Below are positions 1-11,915 of a stretch of 64,000 bases of DNA, piece after piece. The number at the start of each line of letters is the position of its first letter. Position 1 is the stretch's first letter. The notes under the pieces were generated by a model, which was not told the origin of the DNA, did not search any database, and worked only from the letters and a program-made list of their open reading frames with translations. This DNA comes from Thuidium tamariscinum. Lineage: Eukaryota; Streptophyta; Bryopsida; Hypnales; Thuidiaceae. The translations under genes and the position numbers were made by a program. The DNA is taken from assembly GCA_947034885.2 (NCBI GenBank), contig OX344753.2:3906001-3970000 (forward strand), in the 5' to 3' direction.

Positions 1-2093
1 TTGGAATTATTTTTAAATTGTTGATTCCTACAGTATCAAAATAGATGATTTTTAGGTCACTAGGGTTTGTCCTTCAAGGATTAAATTAAAATTGTGTAGT
101 ACAAACAAATGAATACAACCATACCAAATGGATTGTTTGGTTCAAGTGAAGATGTATGTGAAGAAGGCAAGCAAAAAATTAAACTATATGACAATTGAAA
201 GAGTGTATTGAAGGCTTGCAGTTGTGTAAAGGTTAGTATTTGGAGGTAGAGGTTGTAAATATGTTGAAAGTAGATCATATGAATACTATATATTTAATTT
301 TGCAACTTCAAAAAGGATTTTGGATTAGTGCACATAAAAATTTTGAATTCTATTCTTTGGAGATCTAAGAGATGGAGTGAGACATGTTGTTTTGGACAAG
401 ATTGAAACTTTGATGAAATAGTAGGATTGGTATTGAAAATGCATAATACAATGGCCATTCAAAAGGCCTATACTATTGTGAAAAATAGGGGTACAAAATA
501 TGAAAAAAGCACAATTATAGCTATTGAAAACTCATTCACAATGATGAAAAAATAGGGCATCAAAAATGCATAAATATAATAGTCATTCGAAAGGTTGACT
601 ACTATAAAGTGAAAACAATATTTAATAATGAGAACTCGTCTTTAGGTCTTTCCTACTAACAAACTTAAGTTTTTGTTGTTAATTTTGCAGTGTACAAGAG
701 CTCAAACAATATTAACCTAGATCAAAAACTTCACATTGATGGAGGGTTTGGGAGATAAGAAGTAGCTTGTCTACATTAGGTGGGCTCACAGCTGAAGATT
801 GATCAAGATGTTGACAATGCAAGAAGAAGATTTTGAAAGTGAGAATCCGCATGCCTAATTTACCACATTCATATGATAGTGAGACAATTGACATGACCTT
901 GATTCAATTCCAACAATAATATTTGGTTATCAAGTGATTAAGTTTGAAACTTTCAACAACAACCAAATTTTATTGGAAAACACACACACAATTGATGTAT
1001 GATGGGGCAATGCCAAAATTCAGCAGGACATGGTTTGAGTTAGAGCACCCTACCTTACACATCAAAGTGTGGAACTGACTTGGGAACAATTAATTTGGTT
1101 TCCTTCCACATTTTCCATCTGATTTTGGTGGACTTTTTGAACTATTTCTGAGTTAATAGCAAGTGAGCAAAATTATATGCAATCTCTCATATATAGCTTC
1201 AGTTTCATGGTAAGGTAGGGGGCTGTAATTGCAACCCTGTCTCTCAAAGCGATCTGGTAGATTTTGCTTCTAACATGTACGAGAAGTGTACATTTCAGGA
1301 GGGGGTCGCTTTTAGAAACCACCATGTTTTCAACTTCAAAAATTCATAACTAATTCCATGAAGGTCCAAAAAATATGAAACGACTTGGGTTAGATGCCAG
1401 TTCCATTTTTCTTACCACAAAAATTTACTAAAAATTGTTTTTAGGAGTTTAGCTTCCCCAAAATGCAAATCAGCTGATAAAGGATCGCTTTTACAGCCCC
1501 CTCCCTTAATGGCTGAAAATGCATCACTATTCTCTACTAGAGAATGGGCAGCTCCTTGTGCATTCTACCACGCAGGTGGATGCAAGGCGAGACCTGTTGC
1601 CACACATGTGGCAAAATGCACAGGGAATTGTCTGCTCTCAAGTGTTAAAAGCAAGCCTCACCACCTTAAGAATTAGCAAAACTAATTGGCAGAATCAGCA
1701 AACTCGGCAGAATCGACCTCTCACCACCTCATCGTAGGCTCTGCACCCTAACCTGAATGAGAAAATGGCTGAATTAGCCGGACCTCGTTTTAACATGTTT
1801 AACCCCTAAGCGTCACAAACCAAACAGCTCTGAAGATGGGACCAATCTAAAAAAAGCAACGTAACTTGAATTTGAATTGATTATTGCATTCCTCACCATA
1901 CAGATCTATAGCCAACAACCTCATCAATCTAAACTCATTTCTTTGGGGGAAATCCATTGTATGGATGCAAACATTATAAGGTTTGATGAACCCAGTCTCC
2001 CAGAATCAAAAGTCTGAAAAACATCCCTTGTGACGTTCAAGAGTTAAATTCTTTTTGACGCAGTTTCCATTGTTTTTGTTGTTGGGTCCTCAG
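1..2093. other. Gene-poor flank upstream of the first resolved RAB23 exon
   Basis: This AT-rich stretch contains no protein frame that I recognise. It must hold the missing first coding exon or exons of RAB23, because the first resolved exon opens in the middle of a codon. I could not choose a convincing start codon and donor. One TA-flanked MITE (1213-1506) lies here. A TTAACCCCTAAGCG string near 1799 resembles the end of the TTAA-bordered repeat family found elsewhere in the window. Confidence 0.5.
1213..1506. mobile_element. TA-flanked MITE, family A copy 1
   Basis: This 294-bp element starts AGGTAGGGGGCTGTAA and ends with the near inverted complement TTACAGCCCCCTCCCT. The dinucleotide TA flanks both ends (1211-1212 and 1507-1508), as in Tc1/mariner-type insertions. 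There is no open frame. The interior shares a long block (around 'cataactaattcca' and 'gacttgggttagatg') with the copy at 3853-4179, so the boundaries are supported by two copies. Confidence 0.8.
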
Positions 2094-5000
2094 GGGAGGT
2101 GAAGGTGGTAATTGTGGGGAACGGATGCGTGGGGAAGACGAGCATGATCCGGCGATTCTGCAAAGGCCAGTACTGCAACGAGTACAAGAAAACCATTGGG
2201 GTGGACTTCCTAGAGAAGCTTCAGTATGTTCCAATTGGATTCTTGGACTTGAGGTTCCAATTTATGATAGGGTTTTTGTTGCAAACTTGAGACCAACCTT
2301 GAAAACCTTGTACATTTCAAACCCTAACTTGATCACTTTATTACAACCTAGCAATTACAATTCACAAGTGGGGGGAGCTAGCAATGATTCTAGTATGTGA
2401 GCATGAAAATGTGAGTATGTGAGTCTTAAGTGTATATAAGTAGACATAATACTACCATTGAAGGTGATTATAGACACATAGACCATAGATGTATAGTCTT
2501 TTAGGCTCATGGCTCACACTTTCAGGTTCACATAATAGCAACCCTCAATATTTCACAACAGATTGAAATATTGATGATCCAACTTGTTTTCCATCTTCAT
2601 TTTGGTTTTGTTCCAATCAATGATAATCAAATTAATTGTCTATTGATTTCTTCTCCATTCTCGATAGACAATTGGTTGAACTTATAGCTTCTTTGAATTA
2701 ACAATGACAAATTTATTGGTAGTTGTGATCACATTAAGAAAAACATTAGACATGAATTTGTGCAGATATGTCAAAGCCTTGGAAGATGAGGTGAAATTGA
2801 TGCTATGGGACACAGCAGGACAAGAGCAGTTCCATTCCATGACACGGTCTTATTATAGAGGTGAGTCACAATTGCAAATTTTATTTGTCATGCTTGGAAT
2901 TGGATATTAATCAAACAAAGGTATGTGCACCCATGATCAACACTGCCTAAAATAAAAACACCTAACTACATCTCAATGAAAAAGCAACAAGAAAAATCTT
3001 AGATGTTGATTACCCAAGATGAACACAATCAAAATATAAGAGTCTAAAAGAGTCTAGTGTTGGTCTTCGATACATCTAGAAATAGTACTTTGATGAGATG
3101 GCCTAACCTCCTTGGCTCATTCTAAAAATAATTCTCTTACTTTGAGCCAGTATTCTTGGGCCTTTGAGAATGTTTTGAAGAACCCATGCTTTCTTTAACA
3201 ACGTCATGTCACATCATCTTCTTATAGGTGCTATCCAAATAGGTGATACCATGCAATTAATATATTCTTGAAGAAATGAACTTTAATTTTCTGTTGAATT
3301 AGCTAGACAACTACTTAAATTCACTAAGTGCTTAAATTTTATTATGAAGTTGCCAAAGTTTCACATAACATTATTAAACAACACTTGGGGGGAACATATT
3401 GCTCCCCTAGAAAGTAGGACCCTCAACATCAAGCAACTTCCCAACCAACCAATGACCTTATGCAAATTAATTTAAATTCATTTCCAAAGATTGGGGGAGA
3501 TTACCCCACTCTCCAAGGCTAATCAGCAATTTTAAATCCGTAATCTCTTTAGGTGCAAAGGCAGCAGTGCTTGCGTTCTCTACAACAGATAGAGCATCAT
3601 TTGATGCTGTTTCAGTTTGGAAGCAAAAGGTATCACAATATTATCCTGCACTTCCCTATTTTATAGGCCCAAAAAACAAGGTCTAGAATAGGTTTACATT
3701 TCTAGTCTTGGGCACTCTCAAAAGAGCTATCTTAAAGCTGTGGAATTCCATCAATTTGATAAAAGTGACTTTTGTTTTCAGTTGCTTGGAAAACCCTTGG
3801 TCCCAACTTTGATTTTCTCCGTCCCTACTCCACTTCTCAAGTCCTCATTGTAAGGTAGAAGGCTCTTAAATGGAGCGGGTTCTAAAATGGTGCCCTACCT
3901 TAAATGTACAGTATTTGTACATGTTTCTTTTTCATAGCCTTTAGTAATGTACTGATAGTGTACATTTTAGCTAGGGCACCATTTTAGAACCCTATGCCCT
4001 TTCAACTTCAAAATTTGATAACTAATTCCACAAAGCTTAGAAAAATATGTAATGACTTGGGTTAGATGTCAATTCTACATGTCTTTCAAGGAAAATATAC
4101 TGAAAAATATTTCTAAAAGTTTTACCTCCCTGAAATTTTGTTTCAGCCCTAAGATGGTCCATTATAGGACCTCTTACCTTATCTAGGTTGCAAAGGAAGC
4201 AATATTCTCTCATATTTCAATGGTTCTGGCCATGGTGTTTTTTTCCATTTTCTATGAAGTGCTAAAGTGGCAATATGAAATGTTATAGAGGTGTTCCAGA
4301 TTTCAACATTCATCCATGTATTGGATATAAAATATTATTTTAGTATATATCACATATCCATAATTTCATGGTCATCCATTATCTAACAATTTCATCCAGT
4401 TTTCTCTTAATTTGAAAAAAATTAGCAATTTTGTCCAAAATTTTATTATTTGTTTTCTACAAGCTTGGTGCAAGGCCCATTTTTTTGGTGCAAGTTCACA
4501 ATAAATTGCCAAAAACAACATTGGTTCTAGCCATGTATTCATGTTGCATTTTTGCTGCATATTCTGAAGTGTTTTCCATCAATCCCTGTAATTGAATTTG
4601 AAAAACATCTAATACTATCACATTTGGAATTGTTCTGGGAACATTTAGATCATTAACCCTAAAGCACTTTAATGTCCAATTCTAAACAATGTACAAATTG
4701 AAAATCAAATTTCTTTCTCATTGCTACTTGGATGAAAGTCATCCTAATTTTTAGAGACACTTTATGAAATTGTTTTCCTATTCAAGGGTTGGATTTGGTG
4801 TTACTAGAGTACATATTTTTCTAAAATTAACAAATGTAGAAGTTTGTCAAGTAGTTTGAGCTAAAATTGCATTGACTCTAGTTCAAACCTGAAACTCCAA
4901 AAATGACAACATAGATTTAAAGAACACAAAAATTTCAAAAATTAGAAGAAACTCTTTTCAAATCCATTCCAACTAAATTTACACAAAAAAATGACAATAT

Positions 5001-8000
5001 TTTGCTTATAATCGAATTTAGAAAGAATTTTTAAATTTTTCCTTTCAAAATTTATAGAGAAATATTGGTGGTAGTATGGGTGAATCTAACTGAATGGATA
5101 GAATCCAAAACTCCATCTCTCCAACTCTCCAAATAATACTTTATGATGATTTTTTGAAATTGTCAATCCTAGAAGTGAGTCTAGATGCTTAGGGGTTAAA
5201 ATATTGTAGTTGAACACCAAATAAGGTAGATGTACCCATAACCAATAAAATAAGTACATTTGCATATAATCCAAGGTAGTTCAAGGCAAAGCAAATATTT
5301 TCAAAGATGCATTGACAAAAATAATGGGAATTGCAAAGAATTTGGTAATTTTATCTCTTGAATTGAAATTACTATAAATTTTGAAAGGCAAAAGTTGGGC
5401 TTGATCTATAACCAACATCTAGAGTCATCCAATTTCCATCATTCAAATATACTTTCCCACTAATTATTTCCTACATTTATGCTCACTTAAATGTGTCATT
5501 AATTTATTGGTCCAAGCCTTGAAAAAGTACAAATGTATACATTCCAAGAAGAAAATGGAAATCCATTCCAATTTTGTTTGGAATAGGGTATCCTATTTAT
5601 TGTTGATGGTGTGTGTGTTAGTAATTGGTACATCTACCCTATTCTTTTGCATTTCATAGCCTAGGGTTGAGTTGCAAGATAGGAAGTAGCCCTTTTCTTT
5701 TCGGCACTATGGTGCCAAATTGCATCATTTCAAAATAAATTTGTACTTCTTACCACATAAAATTCATATCTTTTTTCAAAAAAAATTCATTTCTATTTAA
5801 AATATAGATGAAATCACCAAATTTGGATGAAAAGGTGCATGATAATGATTGAAAGGTATTTTTCAATCCAAAATATGGATGGATGTAGATATACAATACT
5901 TCACCAAATTTTAAGTGATCACCATCTTGGGGCTTTGTCAAAAACTAAAAAAGAAGGCTAGTAGGAGGTTTATAAAGAGTCCATTGAAGAGTTGGAAATT
6001 AGTTTGGAGAGGTTAGACTCCTAAAAGTATTTTTCAGTAAATTTTCCTTAAAATGCAAATAGAATTGGCATCTAGTCCAAATCAATTCATATTTTTTTGA
6101 ACTTTGTGGAATTAGTCATGAAGTTTTTGAAGTTGAAACATAGTAGTCACTACAACCCTCCACCTCTTGAAATGTACAACTATTTGTAGAGTTGGTTTAA
6201 TGAATGAAAAATCAAAATGTACAAACAATGTGCATTTAAGGAAGTGGACAATTTTAGAGCTTGAGAGCTTTGTAGACCTCTAAACTTATAGGATTGTACT
6301 TGACATTATAATTAGGTGGAAGAAGAGTGTGGGTCGATACCCATGGTATTGGTGCAAAACAAAGTTGATCTCTTGGAGGATGCTGCTGTGTCAAGGTGAA
6401 CTTATAACTACAATATAATGAAGTCCATTAATTTTTTCAAAGGTAGCAACCAAAGATGTTTGACAATATTAGATATAAAGAGAATAGTCATATTGTATAG
6501 TCTTGTCCTTCAATATCAAGGTGTCTTTATTAGATCCTTGCTTGAGCATTGTTTAACATAATCTAGTTGTTGATGTTATATTCAATAGAAGATAAAAGTA
6601 GAACCTTGTTATTAAAGAAATAAAATCCCTTGCCACTCAAGATGTTACTTCTCATAACTAGGCTCTACTTTCACATTACTTTGTTTACAAAGAGATTATA
6701 TGAGAAGTCAACCTAAGGTAGAATGAAAATTTCAACAAATCTAGTGCATTTTTTGGGTCAAAATCCCTCATTAGAATTGGGGATTTGTCCTTTCCCAAAG
6801 TTTGTGCTAGTTTCTATGATTCTTTGTGTTTTAATGTCATTATAAAGGGATCTTCAAAGAAATCCATTAAGAAGTCATGGGTTTTCTTTGCAAGGGCTTT
6901 TTGTAATTTCTCCTCCAATCCCCTATATGTAATCTAAATTGGTAGACTTTACAATTCATTGGCACATCTTACATTTCAATATTGTTTCTATATACTAGGT
7001 TTAACAAGTTGCAATTGTCCCATATGAATTGTTAAGGGTACCGTGAGGTAGGACATGTAAGTGTTGCAAGTTGTCAATCTATGAGACATAGTTTTCTATT
7101 TATAAAAATCTACCATTCCTAGAATTTACATAATCTAGAAATGTAAATTTTTTTATGATTAGTGAAATCATAAAATGTTTGAAGAATTAGAATCTACATA
7201 TTTCCTAGAATTTGAACTCTCGAAATCTAGAAAAGATCTACATTAAAATTCTAAAATATACATATCAATGAGATTGGAAATTCCAAATCTACATAAAAGA
7301 TGGATTTGAGATCTTGAAATCTATAAATTGTATGAATTTTTCACATTGAAATCTCCACCAAAGTTAGATTTTAGAGACATAAATCTACATTTGTGAAGAT
7401 TGAATCTTGTAAACTAAGTTGATGCGGAGGTGGGGACATTTTCACAAATTTATTGTCTCACTTTTCCTTGTGATGGCTGCATTCCTTGTGTGTTGTAAAA
7501 CAAGCTAAAAAAAAGGTAGTTCTTGCAGGGATAACCATTACTGTGGCTGTAGGGAATACTAAAACCGCTCCCTATGAAATTGAAAAAAGTTTGCTCAAAT
7601 TTCAGCAAAGTTTGGATTTCATCAAGTTTGCTCAAATTTCAGGGTTTCTGTAGCAATTTTTTCTTGCAATGACAAGCTTCCATTTGTGAGCTGGTGTAGA
7701 ACAAAAGCAATTCAATATTTGTGATTTGAAGAATCAATCATCTTTCAAATCTTTGAACTATTGCAATCACAGTCTAGGAAGAAATTTTAGCTTAACCCTT
7801 AAGCGTCTCAATCCTTTTTTGAATTTTTGCACATTTTCGCTTGTAGCTTTGTACAGATATATCATTTTCCAGAATTTAATGAATTTGATCATTAAAGAAG
7901 ATTGTCTTTTCTAGATTCAAGTATTACATTTGACAAATGAGAGGTTAATTGGATGAAATAGGGCCTTGAAGCCCTCTGTTCATCATCCAGAATATGGACG

Positions 8001-8935
8001 TCGGCGCACTTCAGGGTTAACTGACTAAAATCCTACATTTTCTTGCACCAACCGGTTGCTTGGAGAATACTCTCAGCTAGGCCTTAAGAAAATAAAGAAT
8101 ATTCCTTTTTTTCCCTCTAAAATGATCATTTTTTTTCCTGAAATTTTGAACTTCATTTGGAAATTCTGGATTCCAACCAGCTAACTTGTAACTAAATGCC
8201 GGTACTCCCCATTCATTGATTGCAATGCTTCTCCGTTGGTAGACAATTAAATTAGAGCAATTTCTTTACTGTATTTATTACAAATTACAAGTCTCCGCAG
8301 GGTGCCTGACCTGAGTTCTGGATGAAGCAATTAACAACGTTTGCCTGTCAATTTTGATGAGACAGGCAGGAAGCCGAAGCTTTGGCCAGTGAGCTCGGAC
8401 TGAGATTTTACCGAATCTGTGTGAAACAAAACCTCTACATTACTGATGGTCAGACCCTAAGCTCATATTCCTCCCTTCCATGACCATTGAATCAGTTGTT
8501 AATCAGTTGTGGATTTCTGCTATTCTAAAGCCCCTAAATTTGCAACTTTCATCTGCACAAAGCTCCCAAAACTAGGACTGCTAGGTTATGATATAGTAGA
8601 TTTGCATTTCAAGTTATGCGCCGTGAGAAACGCCAAACATGTTGGAAATCAACAAAATCAACAAAAAGTGATGTTCATTGCTGCAATTTGATTGACATTT
8701 AGAATAAGATAGGGTCATAATCTCTGCCTGGAGCCCATATTCAGAAAGGACATCACTGGCCTTCTTATTAAAAGGCTTGGCATGTTATCCTTCAAAGTAG
8801 CACAATAATTTGAATTTATACGTGGTTATGCTTGCAGTGTTTGAGTATCTGGCCGAGATGTACTTGCAAAGGGATGCCCATTGCTTGCAAACACCTCGAG
8901 TCTCCGTAATAGGTACGCGATCGTCTAGCTTTTGA
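2094..8935 (+). CDS. RAB23: RAB23-like small GTPase (5' exon missing)
   Basis: Six exons were resolved: 2094-2223, 2766-2860, 3553-3629, 6316-6395, 8366-8448 and 8838-8935. All have GT/AG borders and phases match throughout, giving 186 residues plus an unresolved N-terminus. Visible GTPase motifs are the P-loop GNGCVGKTS, switch I TIGVDF, switch II WDTAGQEQF, NKVD for guanine, and a G5-region RICVK, where human Rab23 has RTSVK. The flanking sequences YYRGAKAAVLAFSTTDRASF and VFEYLAEMYLQ match Rab23 rather than other Rabs. In animals Rab23 acts in cilia and Hedgehog signalling. In plants it is known from lineages with flagellated sperm, so a sperm or flagellar trafficking role is an inference. 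As read, the last exon ends without a C-terminal cysteine prenylation motif. A possible donor at 8913 (AG|GTACGC) could lead to a further tail exon. Introns reach 2.7 kb and contain MITEs. Confidence 0.9.
3853..4179. mobile_element. TA-flanked MITE, family A copy 2, in a RAB23 intron
   Basis: The element lies between RAB23 exons 3 and 4. It starts AGGTAGAAGG, ends CCTCTTACCT and is bordered by TA (3851-3852 and 4180-4181). The interior is homologous to 1213-1506. A third, degraded copy in the opposite orientation can be recognised around 6000-6250 by the same motifs ('aattagtcatgaagtttttgaagttgaaa'), but I could not fix its ends. Confidence 0.75.
4653..5199. mobile_element. TTAA-bordered inverted-end element in a RAB23 intron
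   Basis: This stretch starts TTAACCCTAAAGCA and ends GATGCTTAGGGGTTAA. Inverted termini CCCYTAAGC-like therefore sit directly inside TTAA on both sides. It is 547 bp long with no coding frame. It belongs by its ends to the family best seen at 45997-46924. The TTAA border with a CCC-starting terminus is the pattern of piggyBac elements. That class assignment is an inference. Confidence 0.55.
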
Positions 8936-9399
8936 ACTCCTTTGTTGTGAAAAAAGTCAAAGAGAATTCAATTCAAAACCAGAGTTTTTGTGCTTGGGTT
9001 TCTGAAAGTAACGTGGATTTCAGACCTTTTGGAATGACTGAGATGCATTCCACAAAGACAAGTTTCACACTAGAGCAAAACCGGTCATTTTTCGTTCAAG
9101 AGATTTGGAGTTGTGTTGCTTCTGATTGAAAATGATCTAATGTTAATAGCCAAGTCAACCCCACAGTTTGTCATTCGTGGCTTCTTTCACTCACCCCACA
9201 TTTTGCCATTATTTTCTGGAATGAAATGCAGCGGATTTTGCAGTAGTATTGTGGTAGACACTGAAGTGTTCATTTTTCAACTTCTTTTCTATCTCCCCAG
9301 CTTGAGTGATGGCACTGTATTGAATTTGATTCATCCTAAGCTTAGTTGGTCAAGCAAAACTCTGGTGATGTCCAAAAGACAATTGAGAGAATTGAACTA

Positions 9400-9505
9400 T
9401 TATACCAGTAATGTCCAATTCCAGTCAAGTTGGATGGACTCCCTATTTGGAACTATACCAGTAATGTCCAATTCCAGTCAAGTTGGATGGACTCCCTATT
9501 TGGAA
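9400..9505. repeat. 53-bp tandem duplication
   Basis: Two adjacent, essentially identical units contain 'ccagtaatgtccaattccag' and 'ttggatggactccctatttg'. The near identity implies a recent duplication. It lies a few hundred bases after the RAB23 stop, possibly in its 3' untranslated region. Confidence 0.9.
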
Positions 9506-9732
9506 CTAGACATGATTTCCAATCAAATGCAATTTTCACCTTGCTTCATCCTTTGTAATCTCCACATAATCCAATACTCATCACTTGCGGTCCTCAAAGT
9601 TCTTTGTATGTGAATGTTCCTTGTGGCAACACTCATATTATTGAGGATAGTTAAATCAGAGGCATTTTAACTAAATATTTCAGTTAGTTCATGTTTTCCA
9701 TGTCCTGCCAGTCATCAATTCCATCAGGTTTA

Positions 9733-10005
9733 AGGTGGGTACACCCAAAAGCGCCCTGTCCCTAAAAGCGCCATCTACAGTGCACATACATTTTCGAAAT
9801 CAGTCATGTTCACAGACTGTAGATGGCGCTTTCAGAAACAGACTTTGACTGTTAATAACTTTTGCATACAATATCCAAATCCTGTGTTCTTTGGTGCGTT
9901 GGAACATGCTTTCACTTGCCAACAAGATTACATAAAAATTTGAACTAATTAATAGCAGGAACTAGGCTCAGTATGAATAAGTGGCACTTTTGGGTGTACC
10001 TACCT
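9733..10005. mobile_element. TA-flanked MITE, family B copy 1
   Basis: This 273-bp element has termini AGGTGGGTACACCCAAAAG and CTTTTGGGTGTACCTACCT, bordered by TA on both sides (9731-9732 and 10006-10007). It is non-coding. The copy at 27601-27873 has exactly the same length but lies in the opposite orientation. That agreement confirms the ends. The TIR start AGGTRGG is shared with family A. Confidence 0.88.
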
Positions 10006-10239
10006 TATGGCCATTCCACCCGGGCACTCCAAAAAAAACCCAGGTTTGGCCACTTGTGAGTCCACCCTGCTTCTCTCTCAGCACCCATTCCTCAAGGTCT
10101 GAAACCCACTAAATGGCAAATTCTGTTCAAATGACGATACTCCTATAGAATGGCCCAAGATTCCATTGCAATGGCACTGAATATGCCAAAAATGACACAA
10201 CATTCCCTTAAAATGGCACGAAATATGTCAAGAATGAAC

Positions 10240-10326
10240 AACCCCCCACCCCCCCACCCCACCACCCCCACCACCCCCACCACCCCCACCACCCCCACCA
10301 CCCCCACCACCCCACACACACACACC
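10240..10326. repeat. C-rich minisatellite, 9-bp period (ACCACCCCC)n
   Basis: About eight imperfect units of ACCACCCCC are followed by a short (CA)n. One frame reads as Pro-Thr-Thr and the other strand as Val-Val-Gly. Both are simple translations of the repeat and not evidence of a protein. The complementary strand carries repeated runs of five or more G and could form a G-quadruplex. Confidence 0.9.
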
Positions 10327-10905
10327 AAAAAACCCCCCCCAAAAAACAGCCATTTTACAAGCCATTTTAATGAAATTCACCATCTAAGCTTATATGGACA
10401 GCCCATTTGTGAAATGTACATCAATTCAGTGTGTGATGCTCACGGTCATTTATGGGTGATTTGCAGGCAAGCCCTTGTCAATGCCAATGCTCACCTTCCC
10501 TCCAAGAATTGAGCCGGAGATTGTGGATCCCTTGTACAAAACATGTACAAAAGTGACAAACATTCGAAGACACCGCCGTGGGCGCAGTCGGATTCTCTCC
10601 GACTGCACTATTCTCTAATTATCCTATAGACCTATATGCAACTGAGACTATCAGGCCGAGATAATCCTTGTTTCTTCCCTTTCTAGAATTTCAAAAGAGT
10701 TTCCTAGACACTAAATTAAACAGAACCAGGCAAATATGCCACTAAGCTGACTGCTATGGCAAATAGTCAAGTGAGATCATTTTGCACCAGGAATGGGGGC
10801 GGGAAAAGCGACAAAAAAGGGAAATTTGAGTGACACTGGTTTCTTTATGGAAGGCAAAACACAATGTTTCAGGGATGCTTTATGTGTAGAGGGTTCAGGG
10901 TTTAG

Positions 10906-11171
10906 CAGGACACTAAATCCTCCATTCGAACTGGGCCCCATAGGGTAATTTTGGGTTCACCAGGGATAAAAGTAAAAAAGCTCCCTATTTTTGGGCTCTC
11001 TAGGTATGTTGGAGATCACCTATTCTCTTATTTGGAGTTCCTGATTGCGAATATGAATTCAGAATTTGGAAAAAACATTGTTTCCAAAAAATATAAAAAA
11101 TTCCTGTGTTTTTCCTAGGATAAATCTGCCCCTGTGGAGCCCAATTTGAATGGAGAATTTAGTGTCCTCCT
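10906..11171. mobile_element. Mutator-like MITE with 9-bp target duplication
   Basis: This 266-bp element has inverted ends: CAGGACACTAAATCCTCCAT at the left and ATTTAGTGTCCTCCT at the right. It is flanked on both sides by the exact 9-bp direct repeat AGGGTTTAG (10897-10905 and 11172-11180). A 9-bp duplication is characteristic of Mutator-like elements. There is no coding frame. Confidence 0.8.
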
Positions 11172-11915
11172 AGGGTTTAGGCCATTCCCCGTGAATCTAC
11201 TTCTTCAAGTTTCATCCTTTTGACCAATCACAAGTGAGGATTTCAACCTTTTGTCCATTGACAAGTGTGGATTTTGGACCTCTCACACAACAAATTGGCT
11301 TGGCTTCTAGCTGGGTGTGAGGCTTCAAGCAAAATATTCAAGCTTACAAAACACAATTGAATGGCAAATCTTCAAACGAGAGATAATCTCTCTATGCTAA
11401 TATTAAAGTGGCCCTCCCTTGCAAATGGATAACTAATTCAAAAAATGCCTCTATCACTCAATCTACATCTCCAAAATCAATAACTACCTATCACTATTAG
11501 AAAATACACTTTGAATCAACAAAAATATAGTTGATTAGGACAACTTGATTCGGACAATTTTAGCATAGTTTAGTTGGTTCAAACATTTTTGAGTCAGTTT
11601 GGACATCAAAATTATGTTAATTCAGGCCTGGTTCTCTAATAGTATATATGGATGAAATGATTTTAGAACCTCTTCCAAATAATAGCTTTGATGATCCTTC
11701 ATAACTTTTACATATGTCATCCAAATGTTGAGTTGTTTGGTGTGTTGGAACCTCCTTCCACTTACCTTTGACAAGAAAAGAAATATAAATTTGATTAGTG
11801 CAATAATGATAACAACTAGGCACAATAGCAAAAAGTGGCAATTTGGGGGATATCCATCGTATTGTTGTGGATCACAAAGCATTGAGTAGACCCTTCTATC
11901 AAAACCTGTTGCAAG

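Noticed and set aside
1519..1737. Possible first exon of RAB23 starting MAENASLF near 1509
   Set aside because: The phase would fit a donor at GCAG|GTGGAT, but the donor is poor and the start abuts a MITE end. The evidence is too weak to call.
9113..9613. 166-codon frame on the plus strand
   Set aside because: It spans a 53-bp tandem duplication, which changes frame between units. It has no recognisable motif and lies in probable 3'UTR of RAB23.
10150..10512. Pro-Thr-rich 120-codon frame
   Set aside because: The repeat part is translation of the ACCACCCCC minisatellite. The rest has no support.
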